This document shows positions 45,378 through 58,017 of a stretch of 64,000 nucleotides of DNA, piece after piece. Positions within the stretch are counted from its first letter, which is position 1. Each line of letters opens with the position of its first letter. This DNA is from Buttiauxella agrestis ATCC 33320. GTDB taxonomy: Bacteria; Pseudomonadota; Gammaproteobacteria; Enterobacterales; Enterobacteriaceae. Where the stretch lies: positions 62,001 through 126,000 of the forward strand of contig NZ_JMPI01000023.1 of assembly GCF_000735355.1 (NCBI RefSeq), read 5' to 3'. The notes under the pieces were generated by a model. The model ran no database searches and was not told where the DNA came from. It saw nothing but the letters and a program-made list of their open reading frames with translations. The position numbers and the translations under genes are program-made.

Positions 45378-45407
45378 GTAGCACTTTTTAATTAATTCAG
45401 AATATAG

Positions 45408-45779
<372 letters not shown>

Positions 45780-45789
45780 GCCGGTTATT

Positions 45790-45818
45790 AGAGGGAGCTT
45801 GTCTCCCTCTTTTAATTT
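45790..45818 (+). terminator. Terminator after rplT
   Basis: AGAGGGAG-CTTGT-CTCCCTCT followed by TTTAATTT. Confidence 0.82.
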
Positions 45819-45861
45819 CTAATGGTAATTTTTAACACTGATCAATAAGGTAACTGCAAGC

Positions 45862-45906
45862 ATGAATGCTGCTATTTTCCGTTTCTTTTTTTACTTTAGC
45901 ACCTGA
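45862..45906 (+). CDS. pheM: pheST leader peptide PheM
   Basis: Encodes [14 protein letters not shown], 14 residues with five phenylalanines, identical to the E. coli leader as I recall it. Ribosome stalling at Phe codons when charged tRNA-Phe is scarce prevents the downstream attenuator from forming. AAGG stands upstream. Confidence 0.96.
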
Positions 45907-45927
45907 ATCAGGGGGCTTTGCGCGTAA

Positions 45928-47019
<1,092 letters not shown>

Positions 47020-47033
47020 GGGCGGGATATCCA

Positions 47034-49421
47034 ATGAAATTCAGTGAACTCTGGTTACGCGAATGGGTAAACCCAGCCAACAGCAGTGAAGAGCTTTCAA
47101 ACCAAATCACTATGGCTGGCCTGGAAGTTGATGGCGTTGACGCCGTTGCCGGTGCATTCAATGGCGTGGTGGTGGGTGAAGTGGTTGAGTGCGGTCAACA
47201 TCCAAACGCGGACAAACTGCGTGTAACGAAAGTGAATGTCGGTGGCGAGCGCCTGTTAGACATCGTTTGTGGTGCGCCAAATTGCCGTCAGGGCCTGAAA
47301 GTTGCGGTGGCAACCGTTGGTGCTGTTCTGCCAGGTGATTTCAAAATCAAAGCCGCCAAACTGCGTGGCGAGCCATCTGAAGGGATGCTGTGCTCGTTCT
47401 CCGAGCTGGGTATTTCCGACGATCATAACGGTATTATTGAGTTGCCGCTGGATGCGTCAATTGGCACTGATATCCGCGAATACCTGAAGCTCGATGACAA
47501 TACTATCGAAATCAGCGTTACGCCAAACCGTGCCGATTGCCTTGGCATCATCGGTGTTGCGCGTGATGTAGCGGTTGTGAACCAACTGCCGCTGCACGAA
47601 CCAGAAATGCCCGCAGTAGCGGCGACCATTACCGACACGTTGCCCATTCGTGTGGATGCGCCTGAAGCGTGCCCGCGTTACCTTGGCCGTGTGGTTAAAG
47701 GCATCAACGTTAAAGCGCCAACTCCACTGTGGATGAAAGAGAAACTGCGCCGTTGTGGTATTCGTTCTATCGATGCAGTCGTTGACGTGACCAACTATGT
47801 GCTTCTCGAACTTGGCCAACCGATGCACGCATTCGATCTGAGTCGCATCGAAGGTGGCATTGTTGTGCGTATGGCAGAAGAGGGCGAAGCGCTGACTCTG
47901 CTTGATGGTAACGAAGTGAAGCTGAAAGCTGACACGCTGGTTATCGCTGACCACAATAAAGCGCTGGCAATGGGCGGTATTTTTGGTGGTGAACATTCTG
48001 GCGTGAATGATGAAACCCAGGACGTGCTGCTGGAGTGCGCATTCTTCAGCCCGCTGTCTATTACAGGCCGCGCTCGTCGCCATGGTCTGCATACCGATGC
48101 TTCCCATCGTTATGAGCGTGGTGTGGATTCAGCTCTGCAATATAAAGCGATGGAACGTGCAACTCGCCTGTTGACTGATATCTGCGGTGGCGAAGTGGGT
48201 CCAGTTATTGACGTGACTAATGAAGCACATCTGCCAAAAGCTGCCACAATTACTCTGCGTCGCAGCAAACTGGATCGCCTGATTGGTCATCACATTGAAG
48301 ATGCACAGGTTAGCGACATCCTGCGCCGCTTAGGCTGTGAAGTAACTGAAGGCGACAACCAGTGGACGGCAGTGGCACCAAGCTGGCGCTTTGATATGCA
48401 GATTGAAGAAGATCTGGTTGAAGAAGTGGCACGCGTTTATGGTTATAACAGCATCCCGAATGAGCCTGTTCAAGCAGGTCTGATTATGGGCAGCCATCGC
48501 GAAGCAGACTTATCGCTCAAGCGTGTGAAAACCATGCTGGTCGATAAAGGCTACCAGGAAGTTATCACCTACAGCTTTGTTGATCCTAAAGTTCAGCAAT
48601 TGCTGCACCCAGGTGAAGAAAATCTGATTCTGCCGAGCCCAATTTCCAGCGAAATGTCAGCGATGCGTTTATCTTTGCTGCCAGGCCTGCTTAATACCGT
48701 GGTTTATAACCAAAACCGCCAGCAGGCACGCGTACGTATCTTTGAATCAGGTTTACGCTTTGTTCCTGATACTCAGGCAGACCTGGGTATCCGTCAGGAT
48801 CTTATGCTGGCTGGTGCCATCTGTGGTAATCGCTACGAAGAGCATTGGGATCTGGCGCGTAACACTGTCGACTTCTATGATTTGAAGGGCGATCTGGAAG
48901 CAGTATTAGATCTTACTGGTAAACTTTCTGACATCGAATTCAAAGCTGCAAGCAACCCAGCTTTGCATCCAGGCCAAAGTGCTGCCATTTATTTAGGCGG
49001 GGAATACGTTGGTTTCATTGGTGTTGTGCATCCAGAGCTCGAGCGCAAGCTGTCACTCAATGGCCGCACGCTGGTGTTCGAAGTGCTGTGGAGCAAGCTT
49101 GCAGACCGCGCTGTGCCTGAGTCGGCTGAGATTTCTCGCTATCCTGCGAACCGCCGTGACATTGCTGTTGTGGTCGCTGAAAACGTTCCCGCAGCAGATA
49201 TTTTGGCCGAGTGTAAGAAAGTTGGCGCAAATCAGGTAGTTGGCGTAAACTTATTTGATGTGTACCGTGGCAAAGGCGTAGCCGAAGGCTATAAGAGCCT
49301 TGCCATAAGCCTTATCCTGCAGGATACGGGCCGTACACTCGAAGAAGAGGAGATGGCCGCTACCGTTGCAAAATGCGTAGAGGCATTAAAAGAGCGATTC
49401 CAGGCATCATTGAGGGATTGA
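47034..49421 (+). CDS. pheT: Phenylalanyl-tRNA synthetase beta subunit
   Basis: 795 residues, as in E. coli. Includes the N-terminal tRNA-binding OB domain (residues ~40-150, [23 protein letters not shown]), B3/B4 editing domain, B5 domain, and the C-terminal ferredoxin-like anticodon domain beginning near FPANRRD-like [14 protein letters not shown]. Followed four bases later by ihfA. Confidence 0.98.
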
Positions 49422-49425
49422 ACGT

Positions 49426-49725
49426 ATGGCGCTTACAAAAGCTGAAATGTCAGAATATCTGTTTGATAAGCTAGGGCTTAGCAAACGTGATGCTAAAGAG
49501 TTGGTAGAGCTGTTTTTCGAAGAGATCCGTCGCGCTCTGGAGAACGGCGAGCAGGTTAAGCTATCAGGCTTTGGTAATTTTGACTTACGCGATAAAAACC
49601 AACGTCCCGGGCGTAACCCGAAGACTGGTGAAGATATTCCTATCACGGCTCGCCGTGTTGTGACTTTCCGACCTGGTCAGAAGTTGAAAAGTAGGGTTGA
49701 AAACGCGTCGCCAAAAGACGAGTAA
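49426..49725 (+). CDS. ihfA: Integration host factor alpha subunit
   Basis: 99 residues. Sequence-specific DNA-bending protein of the HU/IHF family: [17 protein letters not shown], the [23 protein letters not shown] dimer core, and the [10 protein letters not shown] beta-arm whose proline intercalates into DNA. Co-transcribed with pheST as in E. coli. Confidence 0.98.
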
Positions 49726-49737
49726 CCTGAATTAACC

Positions 49738-49769
49738 AAAAAGGCCGCCTGAAGCGGCCTTTTTCTTTT
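49738..49769 (+). terminator. Rho-independent terminator of pheST-ihfA
   Basis: AAAAAGGCCGC-CTGAA-GCGGCCTTTTTCTTTT. Confidence 0.92.
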
Positions 49770-49843
49770 CTTCTTGTCCTGCGCGGAAAATCCCCCGTAA
49801 AATCAAGTTTATGAATTGTTACTAATTGGATCTTATTATCCAG

Positions 49844-50824
49844 ATGCACACTTTCGTTGCGCGACAGCGCTTTCTGGAACGCCGCTGGTTGCTTGCATTG
49901 TTCGCCACAATGCTAGGCATGGTGGTGTTGAGCCTGAGCGCAGGGGATCAATGGTTTGCCCCACAACACTGGATGCGTGAGGATGCGCAGTTGTTTATCT
50001 GGCAAATTCGCCTGCCTCGTACATTATCGGTGTTACTGGTTGGAGCGGCACTGGCGATTTCTGGCACTATCATGCAGGCACTTTTTGAAAACCCACTGGC
50101 GGAACCCGGTCTATTAGGGGTTTCCAATGGCGCGGGTGTGGCTTTAGTGGCGGCTGTTTTACTTGGGCAGGGCATGCTGCCGGGTTGGGTTTTGGGTATC
50201 TGTGCCATTGCTGGTGCGCTTATCATCACATTTATCCTGCTGCGTTTTTCACGACGTCATCTTTCGAATAGCCGCTTGCTGCTCGCCGGTGTGGCGCTGG
50301 GCATCATCTGTAGCGCACTGATGACCTGGGCAATTTATTTCAGCAGCAGCCTCGACCTGCGCCAGTTAATGTACTGGATGATGGGCGGGTTTGGTGGCGT
50401 GGACTGGCGGCAATGGTGGCTCATGGTCACGTTATTGCCCGTGATGCTGTGGTTATGCCGCAACTACGCCCCATTGAATCTCATGGCGCTTGGCGAAATA
50501 TCCGCACGTCAGCTCGGTTTGCCCGTCTGGGTATGGCGCAACATTCTGGTGATAGCGACAGGCTGGCTGGTGGGTGTGAGCGTTGCGCTTGCTGGCGCAA
50601 TTGGTTTTATCGGCCTGGTTATCCCTCATATGTTACGTCTGAAAGGCTTAACCGATCATCGTATTTTACTGCCCGCGAGCGCGTTGGCAGGTGCCACAGT
50701 GTTATTGGGGGCCGATGTGATTGCTCGCCTGGCTCTGGCTTCCGCAGAATTACCAATAGGCGTCGTGACAGCAACGTTAGGCGCACCTGTATTTATCTGG
50801 CTATTATTAAAAGCTGGGAAATAA
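49844..50824 (+). CDS. btuC: Vitamin B12 ABC transporter permease BtuC
   Basis: 326 residues, equal to E. coli, when started at the ATG for [15 protein letters not shown]; a TTG six codons upstream is possible but less likely. FecCD-type permease with about ten helices: FVWQ-like [32 protein letters not shown], and [15 protein letters not shown]. Works with BtuD and the binding protein BtuF (outside this window). Confidence 0.95.
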   Translation: MHTFVARQRFLERRWLLALFATMLGMVVLSLSAGDQWFAPQHWMREDAQLFIWQIRLPRTLSVLLVGAALAISGTIMQALFENPLAEPGLLGVSNGAGVALVAAVLLGQGMLPGWVLGICAIAGALIITFILLRFSRRHLSNSRLLLAGVALGIICSALMTWAIYFSSSLDLRQLMYWMMGGFGGVDWRQWWLMVTLLPVMLWLCRNYAPLNLMALGEISARQLGLPVWVWRNILVIATGWLVGVSVALAGAIGFIGLVIPHMLRLKGLTDHRILLPASALAGATVLLGADVIARLALASAELPIGVVTATLGAPVFIWLLLKAGK

Positions 50825-50853
50825 TCAAACGCTATTCAATTCAGGGGTAAACA

Positions 50854-51402
50854 ATGCAAGACATTCTGAACACTCAAGTTACTACCATTGATGGTGAAGC
50901 CACAACGCTCGAAAAGTGGAAAGGTAAAGTGCTGCTGATGGTGAACGTTGCCTCTAAATGCGGCCTGACAGTGCAATACGAGCAACTAGAAAACCTGCAG
51001 AAAGAATATGAGCAGCAAGGCTTCTCAGTGCTCGGTTTTCCGTGCAACCAATTCCTGGGGCAAGAGCCGGGTAGTGAAGAAGAGATCAAAACTTTCTGCA
51101 GCACCACTTACGGCGTTACTTTCCCGATGTTCAGCAAGCTGGACGTGAACGGTGAAAATCGTCACCCGCTATATGAAAAACTGGTCGCCGCTGCACCGAA
51201 TGCCGTCGCGCCCGAAGGCAGCGGCTTTCTGGAGCGCATGAGCAGCAAAGGCCGCGCTCCAGCTCATCCTGGCGATATTTTGTGGAACTTCGAAAAATTC
51301 CTGATTGGTCGTGATGGTCAGGTCATTCAACGCTTTTCACCAGACATGACGCCTGACGACGCAATCATTGTTGATGCAATTAAGTCGGCACTGGCAAAAT
51401 AA
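50854..51402 (+). CDS. btuE: BtuE, thioredoxin/glutathione peroxidase-type enzyme
   Basis: 182 residues (E. coli 183). Peroxidase of the glutathione peroxidase family with the redox cysteine at residue 36 in NVASKCGLT and a second cysteine at 64 in [13 protein letters not shown]. It is not needed for B12 transport despite its place between btuC and btuD; it reduces peroxides. Its stop overlaps the btuD start (TAATG). Confidence 0.96.
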   Translation: MQDILNTQVTTIDGEATTLEKWKGKVLLMVNVASKCGLTVQYEQLENLQKEYEQQGFSVLGFPCNQFLGQEPGSEEEIKTFCSTTYGVTFPMFSKLDVNGENRHPLYEKLVAAAPNAVAPEGSGFLERMSSKGRAPAHPGDILWNFEKFLIGRDGQVIQRFSPDMTPDDAIIVDAIKSALAK

Positions 51403-52148
51403 TGCCGTTGTTGCAACTCAATGATGTCGCAGTGGCGGAACGGCTTGGGCCGATTTCCGCCACGGTGCACGCTGGTGAACTGATACACCTTGTCGGGCCA
51501 AACGGGGCCGGGAAAAGCACCTTGTTAACACGGGCTGCGGGTTTAAGCTCCGGTGGCGGGCAAATCACTTTTGTTGAACGTGAACTGAATGACTGGCAAC
51601 CGACGCAGCTGGCACGTCATCGGGCTTATTTATCTCAACAACAGATGCCGCCATTTTCCATGCCCGTCTGGCACTATTTACAGCTTCATCAAACGCTCGG
51701 CCCTACAGACACCATTATGCTCGACCTTGTTGAAACGCTCGGTCTGACCGACAAACTCACCCGCAGCGTGAATCAGCTTTCGGGTGGGGAATGGCAACGC
51801 GTTCGTCTGGCCGCTGTCGTTCTGCAAATTCATCCTGAAATCAATCCGCAAGGGCGTTTACTCTTGTTGGATGAGCCAATGAATAGCCTCGATGTCGCGC
51901 AACAGACTGCGCTGGACAGGATCCTGGTGGCATTGTGTGAAGCGGGTATTGCGGTGGTGATGAGCAGCCATGATTTAAACCATAGTTTGCGCCATGCGCA
52001 CACCGTCTGGTTATTGCGGGCAGGTAAAATGATTGCACAAGGAAATCGGGATGAAGTGCTGTCGCCGCAACATTTAGCGACAGCTTATAACATGCACTTC
52101 CGCCGATTACAGATTGAAGGGCACAGTATGCTAATAGCCCCGCTTTAG
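51402..52148 (+). CDS. btuD: Vitamin B12 ABC transporter ATPase BtuD
   Basis: 248 residues (E. coli 249). Walker [10 protein letters not shown] (residues ~32-40), signature [12 protein letters not shown], Walker [13 protein letters not shown], and [12 protein letters not shown] switch region. Drives BtuC-mediated cobalamin import from the periplasm. Translationally coupled to btuE. Confidence 0.96.
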   Translation: MPLLQLNDVAVAERLGPISATVHAGELIHLVGPNGAGKSTLLTRAAGLSSGGGQITFVERELNDWQPTQLARHRAYLSQQQMPPFSMPVWHYLQLHQTLGPTDTIMLDLVETLGLTDKLTRSVNQLSGGEWQRVRLAAVVLQIHPEINPQGRLLLLDEPMNSLDVAQQTALDRILVALCEAGIAVVMSSHDLNHSLRHAHTVWLLRAGKMIAQGNRDEVLSPQHLATAYNMHFRRLQIEGHSMLIAPL

Positions 52149-52227
52149 ATGATGGTAAAAACTTGCACCAAATCATAGGTAAGCGCTAAATTACTGGAAA
52201 TTATAAACGGGTGAGGATTAGCCTGAA

Positions 52228-52689
52228 ATGCGTGTATGGATTCTTCTTGTAGCATGTCTGGTACTCGCAGGGTGTAGCCATCATGCGCCACCGCCAAATT
52301 CTCGTTTGTCGGACTCGATAACGGTCATCGCTAAACTCAACGATCAGCTCAGTGGCTGGCATGGCACGCCTTACCGTTATGGGGGAATGAGCCGCCGTGG
52401 CGTTGATTGTTCAGGCTTTGTCTCTCTTACCTTCCGCGACAGGTTCGAGTTACAACTCCCGCGTGAAACAAAACAGCAGGCGAAGATCGGCACGCAAATA
52501 GACAAAGATGATTTGCTGCCGGGTGACCTGGTATTCTTTAAAACCGGTTCTGGTGAAAGCGGTTTGCACGTCGGTATTTACGATACGGATAACCAGTTTA
52601 TTCATGCCTCGACCAGCCGTGGCGTGATGCGTTCGTCGCTTGATAACGTCTACTGGAGCAAAAAATTCTGGCAGGCTCGCCGCATCTAG
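52228..52689 (+). CDS. nlpC: NlpC, lipoprotein of the NlpC/P60 family
   Basis: 153 residues with a lipoprotein signal, lipidated Cys16 in LVLAGC. The papain-like catalytic residues are Cys61 (GVDCSGF), His114 (LHVGIY) and His126 (FIHAST), so it is a probable envelope-anchored D,L-endopeptidase of peptidoglycan. Same position after btuD as in E. coli. Confidence 0.95.
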   Translation: MRVWILLVACLVLAGCSHHAPPPNSRLSDSITVIAKLNDQLSGWHGTPYRYGGMSRRGVDCSGFVSLTFRDRFELQLPRETKQQAKIGTQIDKDDLLPGDLVFFKTGSGESGLHVGIYDTDNQFIHASTSRGVMRSSLDNVYWSKKFWQARRI

Positions 52690-52817
52690 TTTTACGCGTC
52701 AGGGCCAGCAAATGGCCCTAAACGTGACTCCCTTCCGCAATTCCGTGGTTAACCCAGGCGCTAATGATAATTTCAGGTAATATCTGGGTGCATTTCGCTC
52801 CCTTGAAAGGATAGTTC

Positions 52818-53792
52818 ATGGTTACTCTGGAAGATGTTGCCGCCAGCGCAGGTGTATCCCGGGCAACCGTTTCACGCGTCGTGAATGGCGATACTAAAGT
52901 TAAATCGCAGACGCGTATCAAAGTTGAAGCCGCCATTGTTGAATTGGGGTACTCCCCAAATCCCGCCGCTCGTGCGTTAGCGTCGAGCCAAAGTCATACA
53001 CTCGGTTTAGTCACCACATCATATCGAGGCGGATTCTTTGGTGCCTTAATGGACACCGTACAAAGTGAAGCTGAACTAAATGGTAAGCAATTGTTGGTGA
53101 CGCAAGGGCGAGATACGGCTGAGAAAGAACTCAATGCCATTCAGCGGCTGTTTAATCTGCGCTGCGACGGGCTGGTATTACACGTTCGCGCCATCAGCGA
53201 TGAAACGCTGAATCAACTGGCGGAACAAGAAAAGAAATTTATCATATTAGACCGGGACGTTCCAGGCCTCGAACCGCGTTGCGTGGTGTTTGATCATCGT
53301 GCCGCGAGTGCCTGCGCCACCCAGGTATTTATTGATGCAGGGCATACTAAAATTGCCTGTCTGCACGGGCCGGTAAGCCGTTCTTCAAGTTTACTGCGCA
53401 GGCAAGGTTTTATTGATGTCATGGACCGGTCAAACATCGAACCTGTTGCGATTCTGGGGGGCGAGTATGATATGCCCAGCGGCTATCAACTGGCCGCGCA
53501 ACTGCTTGAAAATACGCAGCCGACGGCAATTTATTGTTGTAACGAAGAACTGGCGATTGGCGCGATGCTGGCTATCACCGAACGCGGGTTGCGAATTCCC
53601 CAGGATATCTCACTTATATGTTATGACAGTGGGGAACGAGCCGCATTTGTCCGCCCTGCAATTACCAGCGTCCATTTTCCGATAAGTGAAATGGCCCGCT
53701 TCGCTATCCGTAAATTATTGGACTCTCATTGTGAGAATGAATCTTTTTCTCCCGAGATAATCCATCGCGATTCAGTTCGTGTTATTCGCTAA
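52818..53792 (+). CDS. LacI/GalR-family transcriptional regulator (target unknown)
   Basis: 324 residues. N-terminal helix-turn-helix TLEDVAASAGVSRATVSRVVNG with hinge helix NPAARALASSQS (residues ~50-61), then a periplasmic-binding-protein-like sensor domain (GLVTTSYRGGFFGALMD; CCNEELAIGAMLAI). It resembles AscG-type regulators in outline, but I cannot assign it. No sugar operon adjoins it: nlpC is upstream and ydiV downstream. AAAGGA before the ATG is a good ribosome site. Absent from this place in E. coli as far as I recall. Confidence 0.85.
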   Translation: MVTLEDVAASAGVSRATVSRVVNGDTKVKSQTRIKVEAAIVELGYSPNPAARALASSQSHTLGLVTTSYRGGFFGALMDTVQSEAELNGKQLLVTQGRDTAEKELNAIQRLFNLRCDGLVLHVRAISDETLNQLAEQEKKFIILDRDVPGLEPRCVVFDHRAASACATQVFIDAGHTKIACLHGPVSRSSSLLRRQGFIDVMDRSNIEPVAILGGEYDMPSGYQLAAQLLENTQPTAIYCCNEELAIGAMLAITERGLRIPQDISLICYDSGERAAFVRPAITSVHFPISEMARFAIRKLLDSHCENESFSPEIIHRDSVRVIR

Positions 53793-53960
53793 AACTGGCG
53801 ATAGTCAGATAACCAGGATAATATAAAATAAATTCAAAGATAATTCTGATACAGACTCAGGGACGAACTTGCGCTTAATACTTTTAAAATCAATCCAGTT
53901 AATGCTGGATGATCATCGTGCTGCGATGCCATCCACCCCTTTAGATACGCGGCTGGTATC

Positions 53961-54686
53961 ATGATCCTGGAACTCGAAATACTGTATCGCTCAGACTTTT
54001 ATTTTCAACCCGTTTACTTGCCTGATGGTAAGGTTTTAGGTATTGAATTATTACTTAATTTTGTTGGTGTTGACGCTCCAGTGCGTATTCCAACTGAATT
54101 AGTGAACTCGACAATTACACCACAACAGCAATTACAATTATTCAAAGAACAAATAGAATTACTCGAAAACTATCAAGAATTCTTTAAGGCTCAAAATATA
54201 GTTGTCTGGGTGAATATAAGCGTGGTAATTGTTGATGCGGTTTTAGCCAGTACCGTGCTGCATTCCCGGTTGATGCAGCTTTCATTCATTGAATTCTCTA
54301 TCAATGAGAACTTTCCCGAGTTAAATCTTGGCAATGAAAATGCCAGGCTAATGGCAATGATTAAGCATTTTCCATTAGCGTTGGCTAATTTTGGTGCTGG
54401 AATTGCGACCACTAAACCGATTTTCGACGGTTTATTTAAGCGTGTGTTTTTGGATAAAGTGTTTATTCATAAACAAATTAAACAACGTTCTTTTGAGCCT
54501 TTTATGATGGCATTACTGGCGCAGCTTTCGCCGTTTTGCCAGACTCTGGTGATTAACGGTGTTGATGAAGATACTGCTCGCCAGAAAGTGCTTTCATTAT
54601 CGGACTTTGCTATGCAGGGGAATTACTGGCCCGCTATTCCCTCAAACGCGCTGATAGACTGGCTTCATCCTTATTCTCTGCATTAA
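53961..54686 (+). CDS. ydiV: YdiV (RflP), degenerate EAL-domain anti-FlhDC factor
   Basis: 241 residues (E. coli 237). The fold is EAL-like, but the catalytic features are lost: the motif is GIELLLNF (Glu29) and the DDFG loop is ANFGAG, so it should neither bind nor cleave c-di-GMP. Shared E. coli YdiV segments include FDGLFKRVFLDKVFIHKQI and QRSFEPFM. YdiV binds FlhD, blocks FlhD4C2 DNA binding and feeds it to ClpXP. The ribosome site is poor (no AGGA-like match before the ATG). Sits next to selO as in E. coli. Confidence 0.88.
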   Translation: MILELEILYRSDFYFQPVYLPDGKVLGIELLLNFVGVDAPVRIPTELVNSTITPQQQLQLFKEQIELLENYQEFFKAQNIVVWVNISVVIVDAVLASTVLHSRLMQLSFIEFSINENFPELNLGNENARLMAMIKHFPLALANFGAGIATTKPIFDGLFKRVFLDKVFIHKQIKQRSFEPFMMALLAQLSPFCQTLVINGVDEDTARQKVLSLSDFAMQGNYWPAIPSNALIDWLHPYSLH

Positions 54687-54755
54687 GAGAATACCCCTGC
54701 CAATGTGCCGTGTTTAAAACTTCACACAAGCACTACACTATCGGCAGGAGGTTCC

Positions 54756-56201
54756 ATGACCAATAAACCTGTATTCAACAATAGCTGGCACGATGAATTG
54801 CCCGGCTTCTATACGGCTCTTAAGCCAACACCGCTGCATAATGCGCGTTTGTTTTACCATAACCGCCCTCTGGCCGATGATCTGGGTCTGGATGATTCAT
54901 TGTTTGATGCAGCCCACACGGGTATCTGGAGCGGTGAAACACTGTTGCCGGGAATGCAGCCTTTGGCACAAGTGTACAGCGGGCACCAGTTTGGCGTCTG
55001 GGCGGGACAGCTTGGCGACGGACGCGGTATTTTGCTCGGCGAACAGCAGTTAGCGGACGGGCGTAAATTCGACTGGTACCTTAAAGGGGCGGGATTAACG
55101 CCTTATTCGCGCATGGGCGATGGCCGCGCGGTGCTGCGTTCAACGGTTCGCGAGTTCCTTGCGAGTGAAGCCATGCACGGGTTAGGCGTTCCGACCACGC
55201 GTGCGCTCAGTATTGTCACCAGCGAAACACCGGTACAACGTGAAACTACCGAACAAGGTGCGATGATGATTCGCGTGGCGCAAAGTCATGCTCGCTTCGG
55301 CCACTTTGAGCATTTCTACTATCGTCGGGAACCGCAAAAAGTCCAGCAATTGGCGGATTACGTGATTGCCCATCACTGGCCGCATCTGGTCGATGAAGCC
55401 GATAAATACCCGCTTTGGTTCCGTGATGTTGTCGAACGTACAGCGCAAATGATTGCCCACTGGCAAACTATTGGTTTCGCTCATGGCGTAATGAATACCG
55501 ACAATATGTCGATTCTTGGACTGACGATGGATTACGGCCCGTACGGTTTCCTCGATGATTATCAGCCCGATTTTATCTGCAACCATTCTGACCATCAGGG
55601 GCGTTACGCTTTTGATAATCAACCTGCGGTTGGGCTGTGGAATCTGCAACGTCTCGCGCAAACGCTGTCACCGTTTATTTCTGTGGAGTGGTTAAACGAG
55701 TTGCTCGATCATTATCAATTCGCGCTAATGAAAGCTTTCGGTGAGTTAATGCGTGGGAAACTGGGGCTGTTAACCGAGCAAACGGCGGATAACGAAATTC
55801 TCACCGAGCTATTCGGGCTGATGGCCAAAGAAGGGAGTGATTACACGCGCACATTCCGCATGTTAAGCCTGACCGAACAAAACTCTGCCAGCTCTCCGCT
55901 GCGTGATGAATTTATCGACCGCGCAAGTTTTGATAACTGGTTTACTCGTTATCGCACCCGTTTGCAGGCCGAACAGGTCAGTGACGAACAGCGTCAACAA
56001 GCGATGAAAGCCGCAAACCCTTCAATCGTGTTGCGTAACTGGTTGGCACAACGGGCAATTGATGCCGCAGATAAAGGGGATGTGAGTGTGCTGGCACAAC
56101 TGCATGAAGCACTGCGCCAGCCATTTGCTGAACATTCTGCTGATTTGACCCAACGCCCGCCGGACTGGGGCAGGCGGTTAGAAGTGAGTTGCTCGAGCTA
56201 A
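54756..56201 (+). CDS. selO: SelO (YdiU), protein adenylyltransferase pseudokinase
   Basis: 481 residues from [11 protein letters not shown], after a strong AGGAGG site (the longer frame is rejected). SelO proteins bind ATP in flipped orientation and transfer AMP to Ser, Thr or Tyr of targets, a redox-linked activity. Visible motifs: [42 protein letters not shown], and the metal region [10 protein letters not shown] / [12 protein letters not shown]-terminal EVSCSS holds the cysteine that is Sec in animals. Confidence 0.96.
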   Translation: MTNKPVFNNSWHDELPGFYTALKPTPLHNARLFYHNRPLADDLGLDDSLFDAAHTGIWSGETLLPGMQPLAQVYSGHQFGVWAGQLGDGRGILLGEQQLADGRKFDWYLKGAGLTPYSRMGDGRAVLRSTVREFLASEAMHGLGVPTTRALSIVTSETPVQRETTEQGAMMIRVAQSHARFGHFEHFYYRREPQKVQQLADYVIAHHWPHLVDEADKYPLWFRDVVERTAQMIAHWQTIGFAHGVMNTDNMSILGLTMDYGPYGFLDDYQPDFICNHSDHQGRYAFDNQPAVGLWNLQRLAQTLSPFISVEWLNELLDHYQFALMKAFGELMRGKLGLLTEQTADNEILTELFGLMAKEGSDYTRTFRMLSLTEQNSASSPLRDEFIDRASFDNWFTRYRTRLQAEQVSDEQRQQAMKAANPSIVLRNWLAQRAIDAADKGDVSVLAQLHEALRQPFAEHSADLTQRPPDWGRRLEVSCSS

Positions 56202-56243
56202 CTTTTTTTGTCGGTCGTACAGCAGCGTTATCCGACAAAACGA

Positions 56244-57023
56244 TCACTGCTGCAACCAAACCTGCGGCACCGGGTGTTCAGGATGACTGAACACCCGTAA
56301 ATCGGCCTGATACCAGTGTTGTAAGATAGCCTCGTTCAACACTTCTTGCGGCGAACCACTCGCAACCAGTCGTCCTTCGTGCAACAGCACAATCCGGTCA
56401 GCCCACAGTGCGGCCAGGTTCAAATCATGCAGCACCACGCAAACCGATAATGTCCCCATCAACGATAACCGGCGCAGCAAACGCAGGATGTGTTGCTGAT
56501 GATAGAGATCGAGTGCAGAAGTCGGTTCATCTAAAAACAGCCAGCCGTGGGGTTGCCCGTTCTGCCACAATTGCGCCAGGGCGCGTGCGAGCTGGACGCG
56601 CTGTTGTTCACCGCCGGAAAGCTGGCAAAAATCGCGCCCGGCGAGCGTATCGCATCCCGTCAGCGCCATCACTTCCTGAATGACCGCTTTTGTCTCTTTT
56701 TCCGGCCACGGCGCACGTCCCATGGCGATGACATCTTCGACCGCCCAACTAAACGCCATGCCGCCGCGCTGGCGCATCACCGCGCGTTTGCGCGATAACG
56801 CTTCGCCAGACCATTCATGTAACGGGCGCCCGTCCAGGGAAATATAGCCGCTTTCCGGCAGTTGAAAACCGGTAAGCACCCGGAGTAGCGTGGATTTCCC
56901 TGCACCATTTGGGCCGATTAGCGCGACCACTTCGCCCGCCGCCAGCGTCAGATTAATATCATCAAGCAGCTTTCGAACGCCTGAGCGTAGCGTGACGTTT
57001 CGCGCCAGGAGTAAATCAGCCAT
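56244..57023 (-). CDS. hmuV: Heme ABC transporter ATPase HmuV
   Basis: 259 residues: Walker [25 protein letters not shown] signature, WLFLDEPTSALD Walker B. Last gene of hemP-hmuRSTUV; its start overlaps hmuU by 8 bases. By context it energises heme import across the inner membrane. Confidence 0.93.
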   Translation of the reverse strand: MADLLLARNVTLRSGVRKLLDDINLTLAAGEVVALIGPNGAGKSTLLRVLTGFQLPESGYISLDGRPLHEWSGEALSRKRAVMRQRGGMAFSWAVEDVIAMGRAPWPEKETKAVIQEVMALTGCDTLAGRDFCQLSGGEQQRVQLARALAQLWQNGQPHGWLFLDEPTSALDLYHQQHILRLLRRLSLMGTLSVCVVLHDLNLAALWADRIVLLHEGRLVASGSPQEVLNEAILQHWYQADLRVFSHPEHPVPQVWLQQ

Positions 57024-58017
57024 CTGTTTCTCTCCGTTGACGGAAAATTAATGCCAGGAACCACGGGCCACCGAGCAGGCTGGTCAGCAAACCTACCGGC
57101 ATTTCCGCAGGGGCAACCAGTGTGCGGGCGAGGGTGTCCGCCACCAGCAATAACATTGCTCCTGCCAGTACAGAACCCGGGATCAGCCAGCGATGATCGG
57201 CCCCGAGCCACATCCGCATCAGATGCGGAACCACCAGGCCAAGGAAACCAATCACGCCACTCACGGCAACCGCTGCCGCCACCAGCAATGCGCTTAGAAT
57301 CAGCAACTGACGCTGCGTTTTTTTGACGTCCACGCCCAGGTAATGGGCTTCTTCGTCACCCAGTTGCAAAAGATTAAGGCGTCTGGACGTAAACGCGATA
57401 GCCACTGAAGCCGGAAGAATAAACGAAGCGGTGGCCAGTAACGTTGACCACTGCGCCTGCCCAAGACTGCCCATCCCCCAGAGCGACAACTGGCGCAGCT
57501 GCGCATCGTTGCTTATCCAGGAAAGCACTCCCACCGCCGCACCGCATAACGCATTAATCGCGATACCGACTAACAGCAGGCGCGAAAGGCTATTGTTGCC
57601 CTGGCGGCTCAGGAAGAAAATCACCAAAGTGACGGCGAGGCTACCCAAAAATGCGGCAAGCATCGGAACATACAACGCCAATACAACGGGCAAGGCGAAG
57701 GGCATGACGACCGAAAAACCGACCGCCAGTGCCGCACCGCTGCTTATCCCGAGCAAGCCAGGGTCCGCAAGCGGGTTACGAAACAGTCCCTGCATCACGC
57801 AACCTGAAAGCGCCAGTGCGCCGCCTACCAGCGTTGCCAGCAGCACACGAGGCAGGCGAATATTGAGCCAGATATGGCGCAATGCGTCGTCCTGGGCTTG
57901 CCACAAAACGGCAATGGAAAGCCGCATGGCACCTAAATTGGCGGCAACTAAAGACAGCGCTAACAACGCCAAAACCATGGCGAACAGGGCGCGTTGAGGC
58001 AGGGGCCGACGTATCAA
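57016..58017 (-). CDS. hmuU: Heme ABC transporter permease HmuU
   Basis: 333 residues of the FecCD/BtuC-type permease family with about ten helices ([39 protein letters not shown]). The start appears to be TTG at 58017, overlapping the hmuT stop as TTGA, with GGAG eight bases upstream; family length supports it over internal ATGs. Confidence 0.92.
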   Translation of the reverse strand: MIRRPLPQRALFAMVLALLALSLVAANLGAMRLSIAVLWQAQDDALRHIWLNIRLPRVLLATLVGGALALSGCVMQGLFRNPLADPGLLGISSGAALAVGFSVVMPFALPVVLALYVPMLAAFLGSLAVTLVIFFLSRQGNNSLSRLLLVGIAINALCGAAVGVLSWISNDAQLRQLSLWGMGSLGQAQWSTLLATASFILPASVAIAFTSRRLNLLQLGDEEAHYLGVDVKKTQRQLLILSALLVAAAVAVSGVIGFLGLVVPHLMRMWLGADHRWLIPGSVLAGAMLLLVADTLARTLVAPAEMPVGLLTSLLGGPWFLALIFRQRRETDG

